The notes under the pieces: model-generated
What the model was told of the DNA's origin: nothing
Databases searched by the model: none
Seen by the model: the letters and a program-made list of their open reading frames with translations, nothing else
Translations under genes and position numbers: made by a program
Virus record (IMG/VR): IMGVR_UViG_3300044640_001517
Location: 26,335-90,334 of that record
DNA from: a virus
Strand: one strand, 5' to 3'
DNA: 64,000 nt
Shown here: one piece after another, positions 7,937 through 15,970 of the stretch
How positions within the stretch are numbered: position 1 is the first letter of the stretch
How the letters are laid out: each line of letters starts with the position of its first letter

Positions 7937-9319
7937 TTATATTCCGTTCGACGTTGACTCGATGTAGTTATACCAGCGAACAGCCGCGTATCGTGTGCCA
8001 GTGACAACGGGGTCTACGCGGTGCATGTTCTGAAATCCTGAACTAAACAAGACTATTTTTCCAGCCTCTCGCTTGATTGGTAGGTTGAAGTGTTGAAAAT
8101 GCAGATCTCCACCGGTGTAGTCATCGTTGAGAAGCGCAGATACTGATAAGACGCGCTGGAACTCAAAGCAATCATCAACGTGGTTATGAAATGATCCGCC
8201 ACGCTCGTACCTGGTGATCTGCCAGTTATATGACTTAAGTCGAGGCACGTTGTACATTGCCCTAAAGTCTTCGACCATCGGCGCGATACCGGCCTCGAGA
8301 CTTTCATACAGTCTTCGGATTGGATCGTGCGGATGGCAGCTTAGCTGCGTCTCATTGATGAACTTTACGTAGCAAGTTCGTGCATTATAGTTTACAGCAG
8401 CCTCACGCTTGTCATCGAGTACCTGTGCAGGCTCCCACTGACGAAAACATGAGTTTTGCGCAAGACCTCGAAGAAGATTGGCAGCTTCCTTTGTTGTCCT
8501 GTACGCGACAATTCCAGGTGCAAGAACCTCGCGGTCAACAATGGGTATATCAACAAGCTCAACCGGATCATCAACATAGTCACCAAGGATCTGGTCATAG
8601 AGAGACAAGACACCTGAGTACTCGTGACAACTGCATGTTGGCTGTTTTACTGGAGGATCTGGTAGAGGTATGTACCTGTTGCGATTGAAAAATCTAATGT
8701 CGCCGTCACTTCCATACCTTCCAATACTCTTTGGGCTTTTCTGAATCCAATGATCTGGACGGGTAAAGTGCAAGAAAAGAACAGTTGTAAACCGCTCTTT
8801 ACTCAATGTCGGGAACGGTGGTCGCGCGTGAATATGTTGTTGACCAGCAAATATAATAGCCTCGTTGTCGTGCTGCTCATATTCATTGCCTTCTACAATT
8901 AAGTTCCAGTTGGCTGTGTTCTCAATCGTGATGTCAATTGTTGTCTGTGTACCGTTCTGGTCAGTATGTGGCCATAGGTGCGGGACGCACCCGTCAACTG
9001 ACTGATATCTTGTTGCAAAGAAGTAGGCCTTCTTTAGCGAGTCATCATTGAACAACTCCCTGGCGCGTTTGATCATGTATTCTTCAATATCCTGCGAAAA
9101 TGACACAGGCGATTCCCAGCGGCCGATCATTGTGTGATACTGAAGTGGACCGCCCGGGCCCATCTTTAGGTTGTTTACAGTTTCTTTTACGCGAGCAAAC
9201 ATCTCGTCTGAAAAGAAAGACTTGATTACAACAGGCTCACTTATTAGTGGATCTGGAAGATCAAACTGAATTTGTCCGTTGCGCATGTTACCACTTGCCA
9301 AGTGGACATTTTGCTCCAA
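7937..9319 (-). CDS. Tandem 2-oxoglutarate/Fe(II) dioxygenase
   Basis: A 460-residue protein with two double-stranded beta-helix oxygenase domains. Domain 1 has His118-x-Asp120 (WPHTDQNG), a distal His at 162 or 164 (QHIHARPP) and a candidate 2OG-binding Arg176. Domain 2 is a clearer prolyl-4-hydroxylase-type fold: His380-x-Asp382 (HNHVDD), GGDLHF, distal His433 (NMHRV) and Arg443 (GTRYAAVRW). A short Cys/His-containing linker (CSCHEY) joins them. Family chemistry: 2OG and O2-dependent hydroxylation, often of Pro or Lys in proteins and sometimes of nucleobases. It lies three genes downstream of a proline-repeat tail protein, a likely substrate. DNA-base oxidation is the alternative; the P4Hc-type second domain argues for a protein substrate. 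Confidence 0.9.
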   Translation of the reverse strand: MEQNVHLASGNMRNGQIQFDLPDPLISEPVVIKSFFSDEMFARVKETVNNLKMGPGGPLQYHTMIGRWESPVSFSQDIEEYMIKRARELFNDDSLKKAYFFATRYQSVDGCVPHLWPHTDQNGTQTTIDITIENTANWNLIVEGNEYEQHDNEAIIFAGQQHIHARPPFPTLSKERFTTVLFLHFTRPDHWIQKSPKSIGRYGSDGDIRFFNRNRYIPLPDPPVKQPTCSCHEYSGVLSLYDQILGDYVDDPVELVDIPIVDREVLAPGIVAYRTTKEAANLLRGLAQNSCFRQWEPAQVLDDKREAAVNYNARTCYVKFINETQLSCHPHDPIRRLYESLEAGIAPMVEDFRAMYNVPRLKSYNWQITRYERGGSFHNHVDDCFEFQRVLSVSALLNDDYTGGDLHFQHFNLPIKREAGKIVLFSSGFQNMHRVDPVVTGTRYAAVRWYNYIESTSNGI

Positions 9320-9527
9320 GAAGTTTGGTCTTCATGTTCATAAAACATCCGCATTCTCGGCATTGTTTTGTGAGTGTAATTAGACGGTCACATTGGACGC
9401 AGATATCCATACGAGAGTTAGAAAGGTCTTCATTTGCGCGTGGAACATGCGGATTAAAGAAATCAAGCGGAGTTACATTGTCTCCGTATTTCTCCTTAAA
9501 TTGCTCCCACCGTGACTTTGGCTTCAT
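9288..9527 (-). CDS. Small zinc-ribbon protein
   Basis: A 79-residue protein with a four-Cys pattern: IC-x2-C, then QCRECGCF, then a final KCPLGKW. Similar short proteins occur beside tail and oxygenase genes in many aquatic phages. It overlaps the oxygenase start by 32 bp and shares one base with the preceding stop, so it is part of the same transcript. The extended N-terminus (WEQFKEKYGDNVTPLDFFNP) is typical of these proteins. The metal and its partner are inferred. Confidence 0.75.
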   Translation of the reverse strand: MKPKSRWEQFKEKYGDNVTPLDFFNPHVPRANEDLSNSRMDICVQCDRLITLTKQCRECGCFMNMKTKLLGAKCPLGKW

Positions 9528-9952
9528 CAGACAACCCGTCCCATTCCGTCAATTCGACGTTCAACGCCGTTGATCGTCTGCATGATGTAAAAGCCTTCAT
9601 CGTCGTGCTTCCAGCCTGTCGCAACCTGCCTACTTCGCTCGCGAGTTATACGAATCGCCTTAGCCTCACTAAGAAGTACAGCCGTAAACAGCTCGTTGAG
9701 AATAAGTTCAGTTATGCCATTCTCGTCTTCAACGCCGTACTCATCAGTGGCGCGAACGATCTCAACCTCGTTTCCGTCGATTACCTCAGTAAACGAAGAG
9801 TATGTTGGATTTGTGAGAAAGAACGCACCCGCTGAAGGAGAGAATGCGTCTGCGTAGACGACGTCTCCGTCAATGACAAACGCAATAGCGATGCCAGTCT
9901 GCTGCCCGTCGCGCTCAAGTGAATATATAACGTCTTGTGTAGTTAGTCTCAT
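9527..9952 (-). CDS. Hypothetical protein downstream of tail fibre
   Basis: A 141-residue protein of unknown family. Residues 1-75 look beta-rich and acidic, followed by a helix (LILNELFTAVLLSEAKAI) and a second beta segment ending in a GVERRIDGMGRVV tail. No membrane or metal motif is visible. Its place between the fibre-like gene and the zinc-ribbon/oxygenase pair suggests a tail accessory or chaperone role. Confidence 0.7.
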   Translation of the reverse strand: MRLTTQDVIYSLERDGQQTGIAIAFVIDGDVVYADAFSPSAGAFFLTNPTYSSFTEVIDGNEVEIVRATDEYGVEDENGITELILNELFTAVLLSEAKAIRITRERSRQVATGWKHDDEGFYIMQTINGVERRIDGMGRVV

Positions 9953-9991
9953 GATGCTTAATTTATCATCTAATCAAGTAAAAAAGCGAAC

Positions 9992-11494
9992 TCACTTAAA
10001 TGTTGGCGGTGCTGTTACCGGCGGTGTCACTGGAGGAACTACCGGAGGAACTACCGGAGGAACTACCGGAGGAACTACAGGAGGAACTACAGGAGCGACA
10101 ACAGGAGCAGGTGATGTGCACGTAGCGCCAGACGCCAGCGGACTTACACACTCGCCGACATATGTACAGCTGTTGAATCCGATGTCACCAGGGTTGCAAT
10201 ACTTGTTGCTTGGGGCGACCGGTGCTGTCACAGGCGCTGTTACTGGCGCAGTTACTGGCGCAGTTACTGGCGCAGTTACCGGAGGATAGGTCATTGTTGA
10301 GCAGCCTGCGCCAGTTCCGTATCCGCAGTCGCCGTTGTTGTAGCAGCCTTCAAGGTTGGAGATGACGTTGGCAGGTGAGCAGATGTTAAACGGTTCTGGG
10401 GTAACCGGAGCTGTAACAGGCGCTGTTACCGGTGCTGTTACCGGTGCTGTCACAGGTGAAGCTGGTGTACACGAGGCACCGCTCGCGCCTACTTTACATT
10501 CACCAACATCATAGCATTCGTAAAATCCAATATCTCCTGGGTTGCATAAGTTATACGTAACAACTACAGGTGACACCGGAGGTGTGACAGGTGACACTGG
10601 AGAAGATCCGCAGAGAGTGAGACAGTACTGCGTTGTTGTTCCCGCTTGATCTGTAATGTTGCAGTACAGCGTTGTGCCGTCATACGAGAGTGCGTATGTA
10701 TTTGTATCGTTCTGCGCATCAAACCTGATACCGCCAGGAACAAGTTCTGTTTGATTTCCAGCCGCGTTATATGCAATCAGTCCGTCATATGTCAAGACAG
10801 AGACGTTTCCAGGATAGACACCGCCTGTAGGACCAACAATCAACGCGCCAGCAACCGCTGATGTGTACGCGGCATCTCCAAGGTTGCCGATATACATATA
10901 ACCAAGAAAACTTCCACCTGTGAACAAAGTGTCACCGACAATTGTCCAGCCGGCGATTGAACTTCCTGTACCGCCAAAACCTTGACCAATCTGGATATCG
11001 ATACCGGTGAGAGTTCCTACAGTGATGTTTCCAGCGTCAAGATTGGACACAGTGATGATGCTTGCATCAATACTTCCAGCGGTAATCTTGTTGGCGCTGA
11101 CGCTCGCAATTGCGTGATCACCAAGTTCATTTGGCTGCCAGCCGGTGCCGGTCCAACGATAAATTCTATTGTCATCGTCGGTGTCAAACCAAAGATCTCC
11201 AACCGCCGTGGCTGTTGGCGACTCTGGTTGATGAAACGCCTTGTTTTTTCCATTGGCTGTAGTTACAGCATTTGAGATGTCTGTTGATACGTCGTTCCCA
11301 AGTTTTGGACCAGTGACAGCGCCGTCTGCTAGTTCAATGGGCGTTACTGCGCCTTTTTCAATTGCCCGTGAGGGTACAGACCGTGTCTGAATCTGCGTAG
11401 GTACAGATCTTTTTTGAAGAAGTCGAAGACGACTGTCCATCGATGTGACAAGTTTTCCGACTGTCCGTAAACTTCTACGACGTATGCTAGCCAC
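9992..11494 (-). CDS. Proline-rich tail fibre/minor tail protein with three Cys modules
   Basis: A 500-residue protein from a GTG at 11494, preferred over an upstream TTG and overlapping the previous gene by 8 bp. The N-terminal third is tail-like (GAVTPIELADGAVTG, DLWFDTDDDNRIYRW, SNLDAGNITVGTLTG). The last ~190 residues alternate proline tracts (repeats of PVTA, then PVVP) with three small modules, each with four Cys spaced C-x9/11-C-x5-C-x7/9-C and sharing NPGDIGF or VGEC. The modules look like disulfide-stabilised knobs on rigid polyproline-like spacers, probably exposed at the tail tip for host contact. The repeated prolines are plausible substrates of the nearby oxygenase. Confidence 0.82.
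   Translation of the reverse strand: MASIRRRSLRTVGKLVTSMDSRLRLLQKRSVPTQIQTRSVPSRAIEKGAVTPIELADGAVTGPKLGNDVSTDISNAVTTANGKNKAFHQPESPTATAVGDLWFDTDDDNRIYRWTGTGWQPNELGDHAIASVSANKITAGSIDASIITVSNLDAGNITVGTLTGIDIQIGQGFGGTGSSIAGWTIVGDTLFTGGSFLGYMYIGNLGDAAYTSAVAGALIVGPTGGVYPGNVSVLTYDGLIAYNAAGNQTELVPGGIRFDAQNDTNTYALSYDGTTLYCNITDQAGTTTQYCLTLCGSSPVSPVTPPVSPVVVTYNLCNPGDIGFYECYDVGECKVGASGASCTPASPVTAPVTAPVTAPVTAPVTPEPFNICSPANVISNLEGCYNNGDCGYGTGAGCSTMTYPPVTAPVTAPVTAPVTAPVTAPVAPSNKYCNPGDIGFNSCTYVGECVSPLASGATCTSPAPVVAPVVPPVVPPVVPPVVPPVVPPVTPPVTAPPTFK
10032..10454 (-). repeat. 12-bp coding repeats for proline tracts
   Basis: Three tracts of 12-base direct repeats lie within the fibre gene: about five units of GGAGGAACTACC/A at 10032-10091, five of GGCGCAGTTACT type at 10221-10280, and four of GGCGCTGTTACC type at 10407-10454 (plus-strand sequence). 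Each unit encodes four residues (PVVP or PVTA). Such tandem repeats can expand or contract by slippage and so vary fibre length. Confidence 0.9.
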
Positions 11495-13496
11495 GAGTGT
11501 CAACCTGCCATTCAGAGATAAGGTTCAATGTTACAACCTCTGGAAACGTTGGTGTGTTCTCTACCCTAACTGAGTATGAGTCAATCTTTCGTACAATCAC
11601 GGTATCACGAGGTTCAAGATCGCTTGCTAGTCTTGCGCGGATAAACTCGTCGTCTATATTTAGCGCGCACCAGTCTCCAGGTACGTACTCACCTACCTTT
11701 GGAGAAAGTGATCCGTTTACCGTTACCTGGATATCTGCAAGTGGAGGTCTAAACTCCGTGAGATATCTCTCCGCGTAGCCCTGTAACGCTTCTTCACTCG
11801 ACGTGTCAACATACAGTTGGTCCTGTGTAAGCGACACGCTAACCTGGTCAGCTGATTCTTCAGCGTCAAGTAGCGGCCATCCGGCGGCAAGAAGCTCTGT
11901 TGAACTTGCAACGGAGTACGGCTGACTTGCGTCTTGGCCGAGGTCTCCAGTGCTACCAACAATAAAGAAACGAGTCGCCGCGTTCTCTGACGACTCATCG
12001 ATCTTTACTTCTTGGATACTTCCAGGATAGTCAAACACAAGTCTGTCAGCGCCAAAACGACTGATCGGGGAAACCTCACCAGGCAACGGCGGATCTGGAA
12101 AATCAATTGGAATCATGACAAACTGACGCGTAAACGAATTGGTCAAGGCGTCGTATTCACAGTCAATGCGGTACTCAAAGCCGTCAATGCTGTCTGAGTA
12201 TTTATCGAGTTCTTCTCCAACTGATAGCAGCTGAAATCCTCGATATGTTTTATTTTTAAGGTTCTTTCCGCTGTATCCCAGATCTGAGTACGTCATGCCA
12301 ATGTCAGAGTTGGCTGGAAACGGACCGTATGTTTTTACACTGATCGCCGGCGTAACAGTCGCCGTTCCTCCGACAACAGGCACAGGTAACACATCGGTGA
12401 CGTAGGCTGTAACAAATGTAAATGTCGTGGGCGTAACAGCATCAATTGTGTGTGTTCCGTTAAACACCTCGTATGTCAATGTCGTATCGTCAACACCCGC
12501 CACCACGACAGTGTCATTGTCGCTAAACAGGTGCGGCGTTGACGTCGTAAGCATGGCCTGATAACTGCTAAGTTGCTTGTAGGTCACTGTCTGTGTATTT
12601 GCTGTAATTGGCGTTGTGCCTACGTTTGCCGCAATAATGTCAAACGTAACTGTAAAAGCATCAGGAATACTTGTTGCCTCGTATAGACCGTTAAGAGTAT
12701 GACCGGCATTTACGATCTCAAATTGCTGACCAAGAATCAGACCATGCTCTGTTGACGTGACCACAGTCCCTACGTTACTTGTAACCGAGTAGCTTACCAT
12801 TGGGGCGTTATTTGATACACCAGGCTCAATTTCATAGTTTGGAAAGTCAATGTTTGTATAGTCAACAAACATTGTGTCAAGCAACTGACGTATAAAATCG
12901 TATGTATCAACACGAACATATACAGAGCAATTAATGTACGTGCCGTCGGGCAGAGACGGCAGTGAGATCGTACAAGTGTTTAGGGTAGGCGCGGTTGCAA
13001 CCGTGTAGTAGCCGTTATAGATAAAGTCACCGACTTCATAAAATATGACCTGTACAGTTGAACCTATAGGAAACTCATAGTCAGAGATGTCAAGTGAGAT
13101 CGTCGTTGTGCCTGCGGCCTTTGTTATCGTCGCCGCAAAGTCATGGGTATAGGTTTTCCAGATATTGCGATGATACAAATAGCTAGTAAACTCTGCGCCC
13201 TGCACAGTCATTGTTCGTGACTCTACCGAGTACGAGCGTGACCAGATGATGCCTCCCCATACGCACTGACCGTCACGGACAATGTACAGACCTGTCTTAC
13301 CTGGCATTGTGGTCTCATACAGGTTAAATGGTACAGTATCTGGGATATACGGAATAGTCCCAGAAAACTTACCTGCACCTTTGATTGCGCGTTCGTACGT
13401 GACATTTGTAAACGGGATCTCAGCAATTACTGTGTTTGTCAACAGGTCAGTTGCAAAGTACCTGTATATTGATGAGTATTCTGTTATCGTTGACAT
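11487..13496 (-). CDS. Minor tail protein (Gp37-like), with inserted beta modules
   Basis: A 669-residue tail protein. The N-terminus (YRYFATDLLTNTVIAEIPF, then YERAIKGAGKFSGTIPY) is the conserved start of actinophage siphovirus Gp37-like minor tail proteins. Between about residues 240 and 410 two copies of a small beta domain are inserted, recognisable by entries such as VVTSTEHGLILGQQFEIV and MLTTSTPHLFSDNDTVVVAG. The C-terminal part (FDYPGSIQEVKIDESSENAA, YAERYLTEFRPPLADIQVTV) resembles the baseplate-hub part of this family. It lies between the distal tail protein and the fibre gene. Confidence 0.8.
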   Translation of the reverse strand: MSTITEYSSIYRYFATDLLTNTVIAEIPFTNVTYERAIKGAGKFSGTIPYIPDTVPFNLYETTMPGKTGLYIVRDGQCVWGGIIWSRSYSVESRTMTVQGAEFTSYLYHRNIWKTYTHDFAATITKAAGTTTISLDISDYEFPIGSTVQVIFYEVGDFIYNGYYTVATAPTLNTCTISLPSLPDGTYINCSVYVRVDTYDFIRQLLDTMFVDYTNIDFPNYEIEPGVSNNAPMVSYSVTSNVGTVVTSTEHGLILGQQFEIVNAGHTLNGLYEATSIPDAFTVTFDIIAANVGTTPITANTQTVTYKQLSSYQAMLTTSTPHLFSDNDTVVVAGVDDTTLTYEVFNGTHTIDAVTPTTFTFVTAYVTDVLPVPVVGGTATVTPAISVKTYGPFPANSDIGMTYSDLGYSGKNLKNKTYRGFQLLSVGEELDKYSDSIDGFEYRIDCEYDALTNSFTRQFVMIPIDFPDPPLPGEVSPISRFGADRLVFDYPGSIQEVKIDESSENAATRFFIVGSTGDLGQDASQPYSVASSTELLAAGWPLLDAEESADQVSVSLTQDQLYVDTSSEEALQGYAERYLTEFRPPLADIQVTVNGSLSPKVGEYVPGDWCALNIDDEFIRARLASDLEPRDTVIVRKIDSYSVRVENTPTFPEVVTLNLISEWQVDTRG

Positions 13497-13519
13497 GTCA
13501 TCGTCCCTAGGCTACTAAA

Positions 13520-14713
13520 CTAACCTATCCAGCCGGAGCGATAGTACACATCTAAAGTTGCAACACCCGTCGCGTCACCGTCGTCTGTGAAAGTGATCTC
13601 GTTGTCGCCAGGCTCAAGTCGGATCCAGTCAAGAAGAACCTCAAGCATTGAACGCGTGCCGGCGGTGATTCCGTTAAACGTTACCGAGTGATCATGCGTA
13701 TCAATCTCAAGAACGTCAACGTCAATTGACGCGGTGCCGGACACACCCGCACTGGCGACGTTTGCGGCGATCTTTTCATACGTAAACGACGACGTAGTAG
13801 GCGTGCCTGTGATTACGTGTACACCGTTATATGTGGCGTTGACGCCGGCAACCGTGACAATGTCGTCTATGATGAGGTTGTGTACCGCACTGGTTGTAAG
13901 TGTGGCAACATTACTTGTAAGCTGTGCGTTGGTGACACTGTGCGTTGTGGCGGCACGGAGTTGCTGGATGATCGTGATGAACTCATCATTTGCCGCGTTA
14001 TAGATCGTTCCGGTGCCTGTCAGAGGGCCTGTGACGGTAAGCACCGCCGGTACCTTGATGTTTCCACCGTTGTTGATGACACGCGAACCTGTCTCTGCGA
14101 CCGCGGTATTTGCTGACGGAATGTTCACAATCGTGTATCCGTCGGGATCGGCAGCGTTCCACTCGTACTTGATCGGGTCAGCCGCACGGAGACCGATCGT
14201 AAAGTCAATTCTTCCGCGCGCGTTTACCGATGTAATTGAAGGTCGACCGCTTAGACGAACCTTTGCAGCGCGGGTAGGTTCTTCATCGACCTTAAGCCAG
14301 CCATTACTGTAGACAAGACTTGTTGCCGCAATGAGAGTGTTTCGCGCCGCCGGCGCAAGACTTGGATCTGGTGTAAGTATTGAACCGGTGAGTGTGATCT
14401 GACGCGCCAGCCAGCGGCCACGTACGTCATACGAGCCGTCACCATAGCCGCGTTCGATGTCAGGGACAGCGGGATCTGGATGTACCCACCAGCCATCGAT
14501 ATCTGTACAGACCCAGATAACTCCGTTTTCATCAATTGCATTTAAGACAAGATCTCCAAGCTGAATATCGTTCTTCAGCTTCATACCGGTGATCCACGGA
14601 CGTGGAAGCGGTGTTAGAGCCTTGTTTACCTTTGATGTTTCATAGCCTTGCGTTACCGCGTCGACATACGCACCTGCGCCGTATAGTCCAGATCCATATG
14701 TTACTTCGGCCAT
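13520..14713 (-). CDS. Distal tail (Dit-like) protein
   Basis: A 397-residue protein after the tape measure block. The N-terminal region up to about residue 190 has the Dit/minor-tail pattern: GMKLKNDIQLGDLVLNAID, then YDVRGRWLARQITLTGSI and FTIGLRAADPIKYEW. A beta module of the type seen in the neighbouring minor tail and tail-tube proteins (VATLTTSAVHNLIIDDIV...TVAGVN) follows near residues 255-320. The C-terminus (LLDWIRLEPGDNEITFTDDG) matches the galectin-like end of Dit proteins. Expected role: a ring joining the tail tube to the tip complex. Confidence 0.78.
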   Translation of the reverse strand: MAEVTYGSGLYGAGAYVDAVTQGYETSKVNKALTPLPRPWITGMKLKNDIQLGDLVLNAIDENGVIWVCTDIDGWWVHPDPAVPDIERGYGDGSYDVRGRWLARQITLTGSILTPDPSLAPAARNTLIAATSLVYSNGWLKVDEEPTRAAKVRLSGRPSITSVNARGRIDFTIGLRAADPIKYEWNAADPDGYTIVNIPSANTAVAETGSRVINNGGNIKVPAVLTVTGPLTGTGTIYNAANDEFITIIQQLRAATTHSVTNAQLTSNVATLTTSAVHNLIIDDIVTVAGVNATYNGVHVITGTPTTSSFTYEKIAANVASAGVSGTASIDVDVLEIDTHDHSVTFNGITAGTRSMLEVLLDWIRLEPGDNEITFTDDGDATGVATLDVYYRSGWIG

Positions 14714-14722
14714 CGTAACTCC

Positions 14723-15949
14723 TTAACCAATGTTTCCAACGGTTGTTGCTGAGCCCATATCTACGTACATGAAGTTACTTCCAACAACCGATGTCACTGT
14801 TCCAGCAGAGCATGTGAACACCAAACCGAGTCGTGTGTTTGCCACCGGAATGACCGTTCCTGTGATCTTCATCGCCATTGTCGCCGTGTCCGCAATCGAG
14901 TACGAAGCGGCTGAGGTTGTTGTTGCGGCACCTGTGGCGTTCATGTGAATGATGTTGCCGTTTGTACCAGTTGTCAATGACGCGCCCTGTGTAATAAGCG
15001 TAATCAGTGCGGTAAGGTCAAGGTTTGTCGCGGCTGAGTTATTCATCGAGACAGTGACGGTTCCAGCCGTCGCCTTTGTAAACTTCAGGTCATACTCAAA
15101 ACGATACAGACGTCCGGCAAGAAGTGCTGGACGAACTGTGGCCGTAAAGAAGTGACCGCCAGAGGCAACAGACGCGCCAGTCGCAAGCTTGCCGTATTGA
15201 GGCGCCATGATGACGCCACGGCCTGTGCCGTTTGTCGTGTTACCGGTGATAAACATGTTATTGCCGTCAAACTCAATTGCACCTTGAGTAGGAGATGTAA
15301 GGTTTGTTCCGCTTGTTAGAGTAAGTGCCGCGGCTGAGGTTGTTCCAGCAGAGATGATTGGCGCGGTGAGCGTCTTAGTTGTCAGTGTCTGCGAGTCAGT
15401 TGTACCGACGATTGTTCCAGTTGGTACCGCTTTTCCAAGAACCTGCGTTGCGCTAAGCACAGTGCTTCCCGCAATTTCGTATACTTTTCCAGTGGCAAGG
15501 TTCAAGTCTTCAGATGATGTCCATGCCGCTGTTGAGCTTACCCAGTTAAATGTCTTGTCAGTTGCACCTTTGAGTGTGATTCCTCCGCCATCTGCCGTTA
15601 CGTCTGTGGGCGTAGTAACGGAGCCAAGCTCGATGTTCTTATCGTCAACGGTGAGAGTCGTGCTGTTTACTGTCGTGGTTGTGCCGTTAACAGTGAGGTT
15701 GCCTGTGATCGTCACGGCACCGCTGACAGCTAACGTTGTAAGAGTGCCAACTGACGTAAGACTCGAAGACACAACGTTTGATGAAAGTGTTGTCCCAACG
15801 ATTCCGTTTGCCGCCGCCTTGATCGCCCACGTGTTTGAGCTCAAAAACGCAAAACGGTTGTCAATCGCGACAATCGCCGCGTTGAGGGTTGTACCCCAAC
15901 CCGTGTCTCCGTTTGCCGGAATTTGTGTGCCGTCTATCAATGTTGCCAT
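14723..15949 (-). CDS. Tail fibre-like structural protein
   Basis: A 408-residue protein low in complexity and rich in Thr, Val, Ala and Ser. It opens with IDGTQIPANGDTGWGTTLNA, a tail-fibre N-terminus, and contains TVNSTTLTVDDKNIELGSV, a motif shared by trimeric tail-fibre and pilin-like appendage proteins of many aquatic phages. The C-terminal half looks like a beta-sandwich (LAGRLYRFEYDLKFTKATAG). It sits directly after the tape measure gene, so the product is probably a virion-tip or side appendage. No enzymatic motif is seen. Confidence 0.75.
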   Translation of the reverse strand: MATLIDGTQIPANGDTGWGTTLNAAIVAIDNRFAFLSSNTWAIKAAANGIVGTTLSSNVVSSSLTSVGTLTTLAVSGAVTITGNLTVNGTTTTVNSTTLTVDDKNIELGSVTTPTDVTADGGGITLKGATDKTFNWVSSTAAWTSSEDLNLATGKVYEIAGSTVLSATQVLGKAVPTGTIVGTTDSQTLTTKTLTAPIISAGTTSAAALTLTSGTNLTSPTQGAIEFDGNNMFITGNTTNGTGRGVIMAPQYGKLATGASVASGGHFFTATVRPALLAGRLYRFEYDLKFTKATAGTVTVSMNNSAATNLDLTALITLITQGASLTTGTNGNIIHMNATGAATTTSAASYSIADTATMAMKITGTVIPVANTRLGLVFTCSAGTVTSVVGSNFMYVDMGSATTVGNIG

Positions 15950-15970
15950 GTCTGTTTTCTCCTATTCGAG

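Noticed and set aside
10032-10454. Regularly spaced short repeats resembling a CRISPR array
   Set aside because: Units are 12 bp, in frame and encode proline tracts of the fibre gene; there are no spacers or cas genes.
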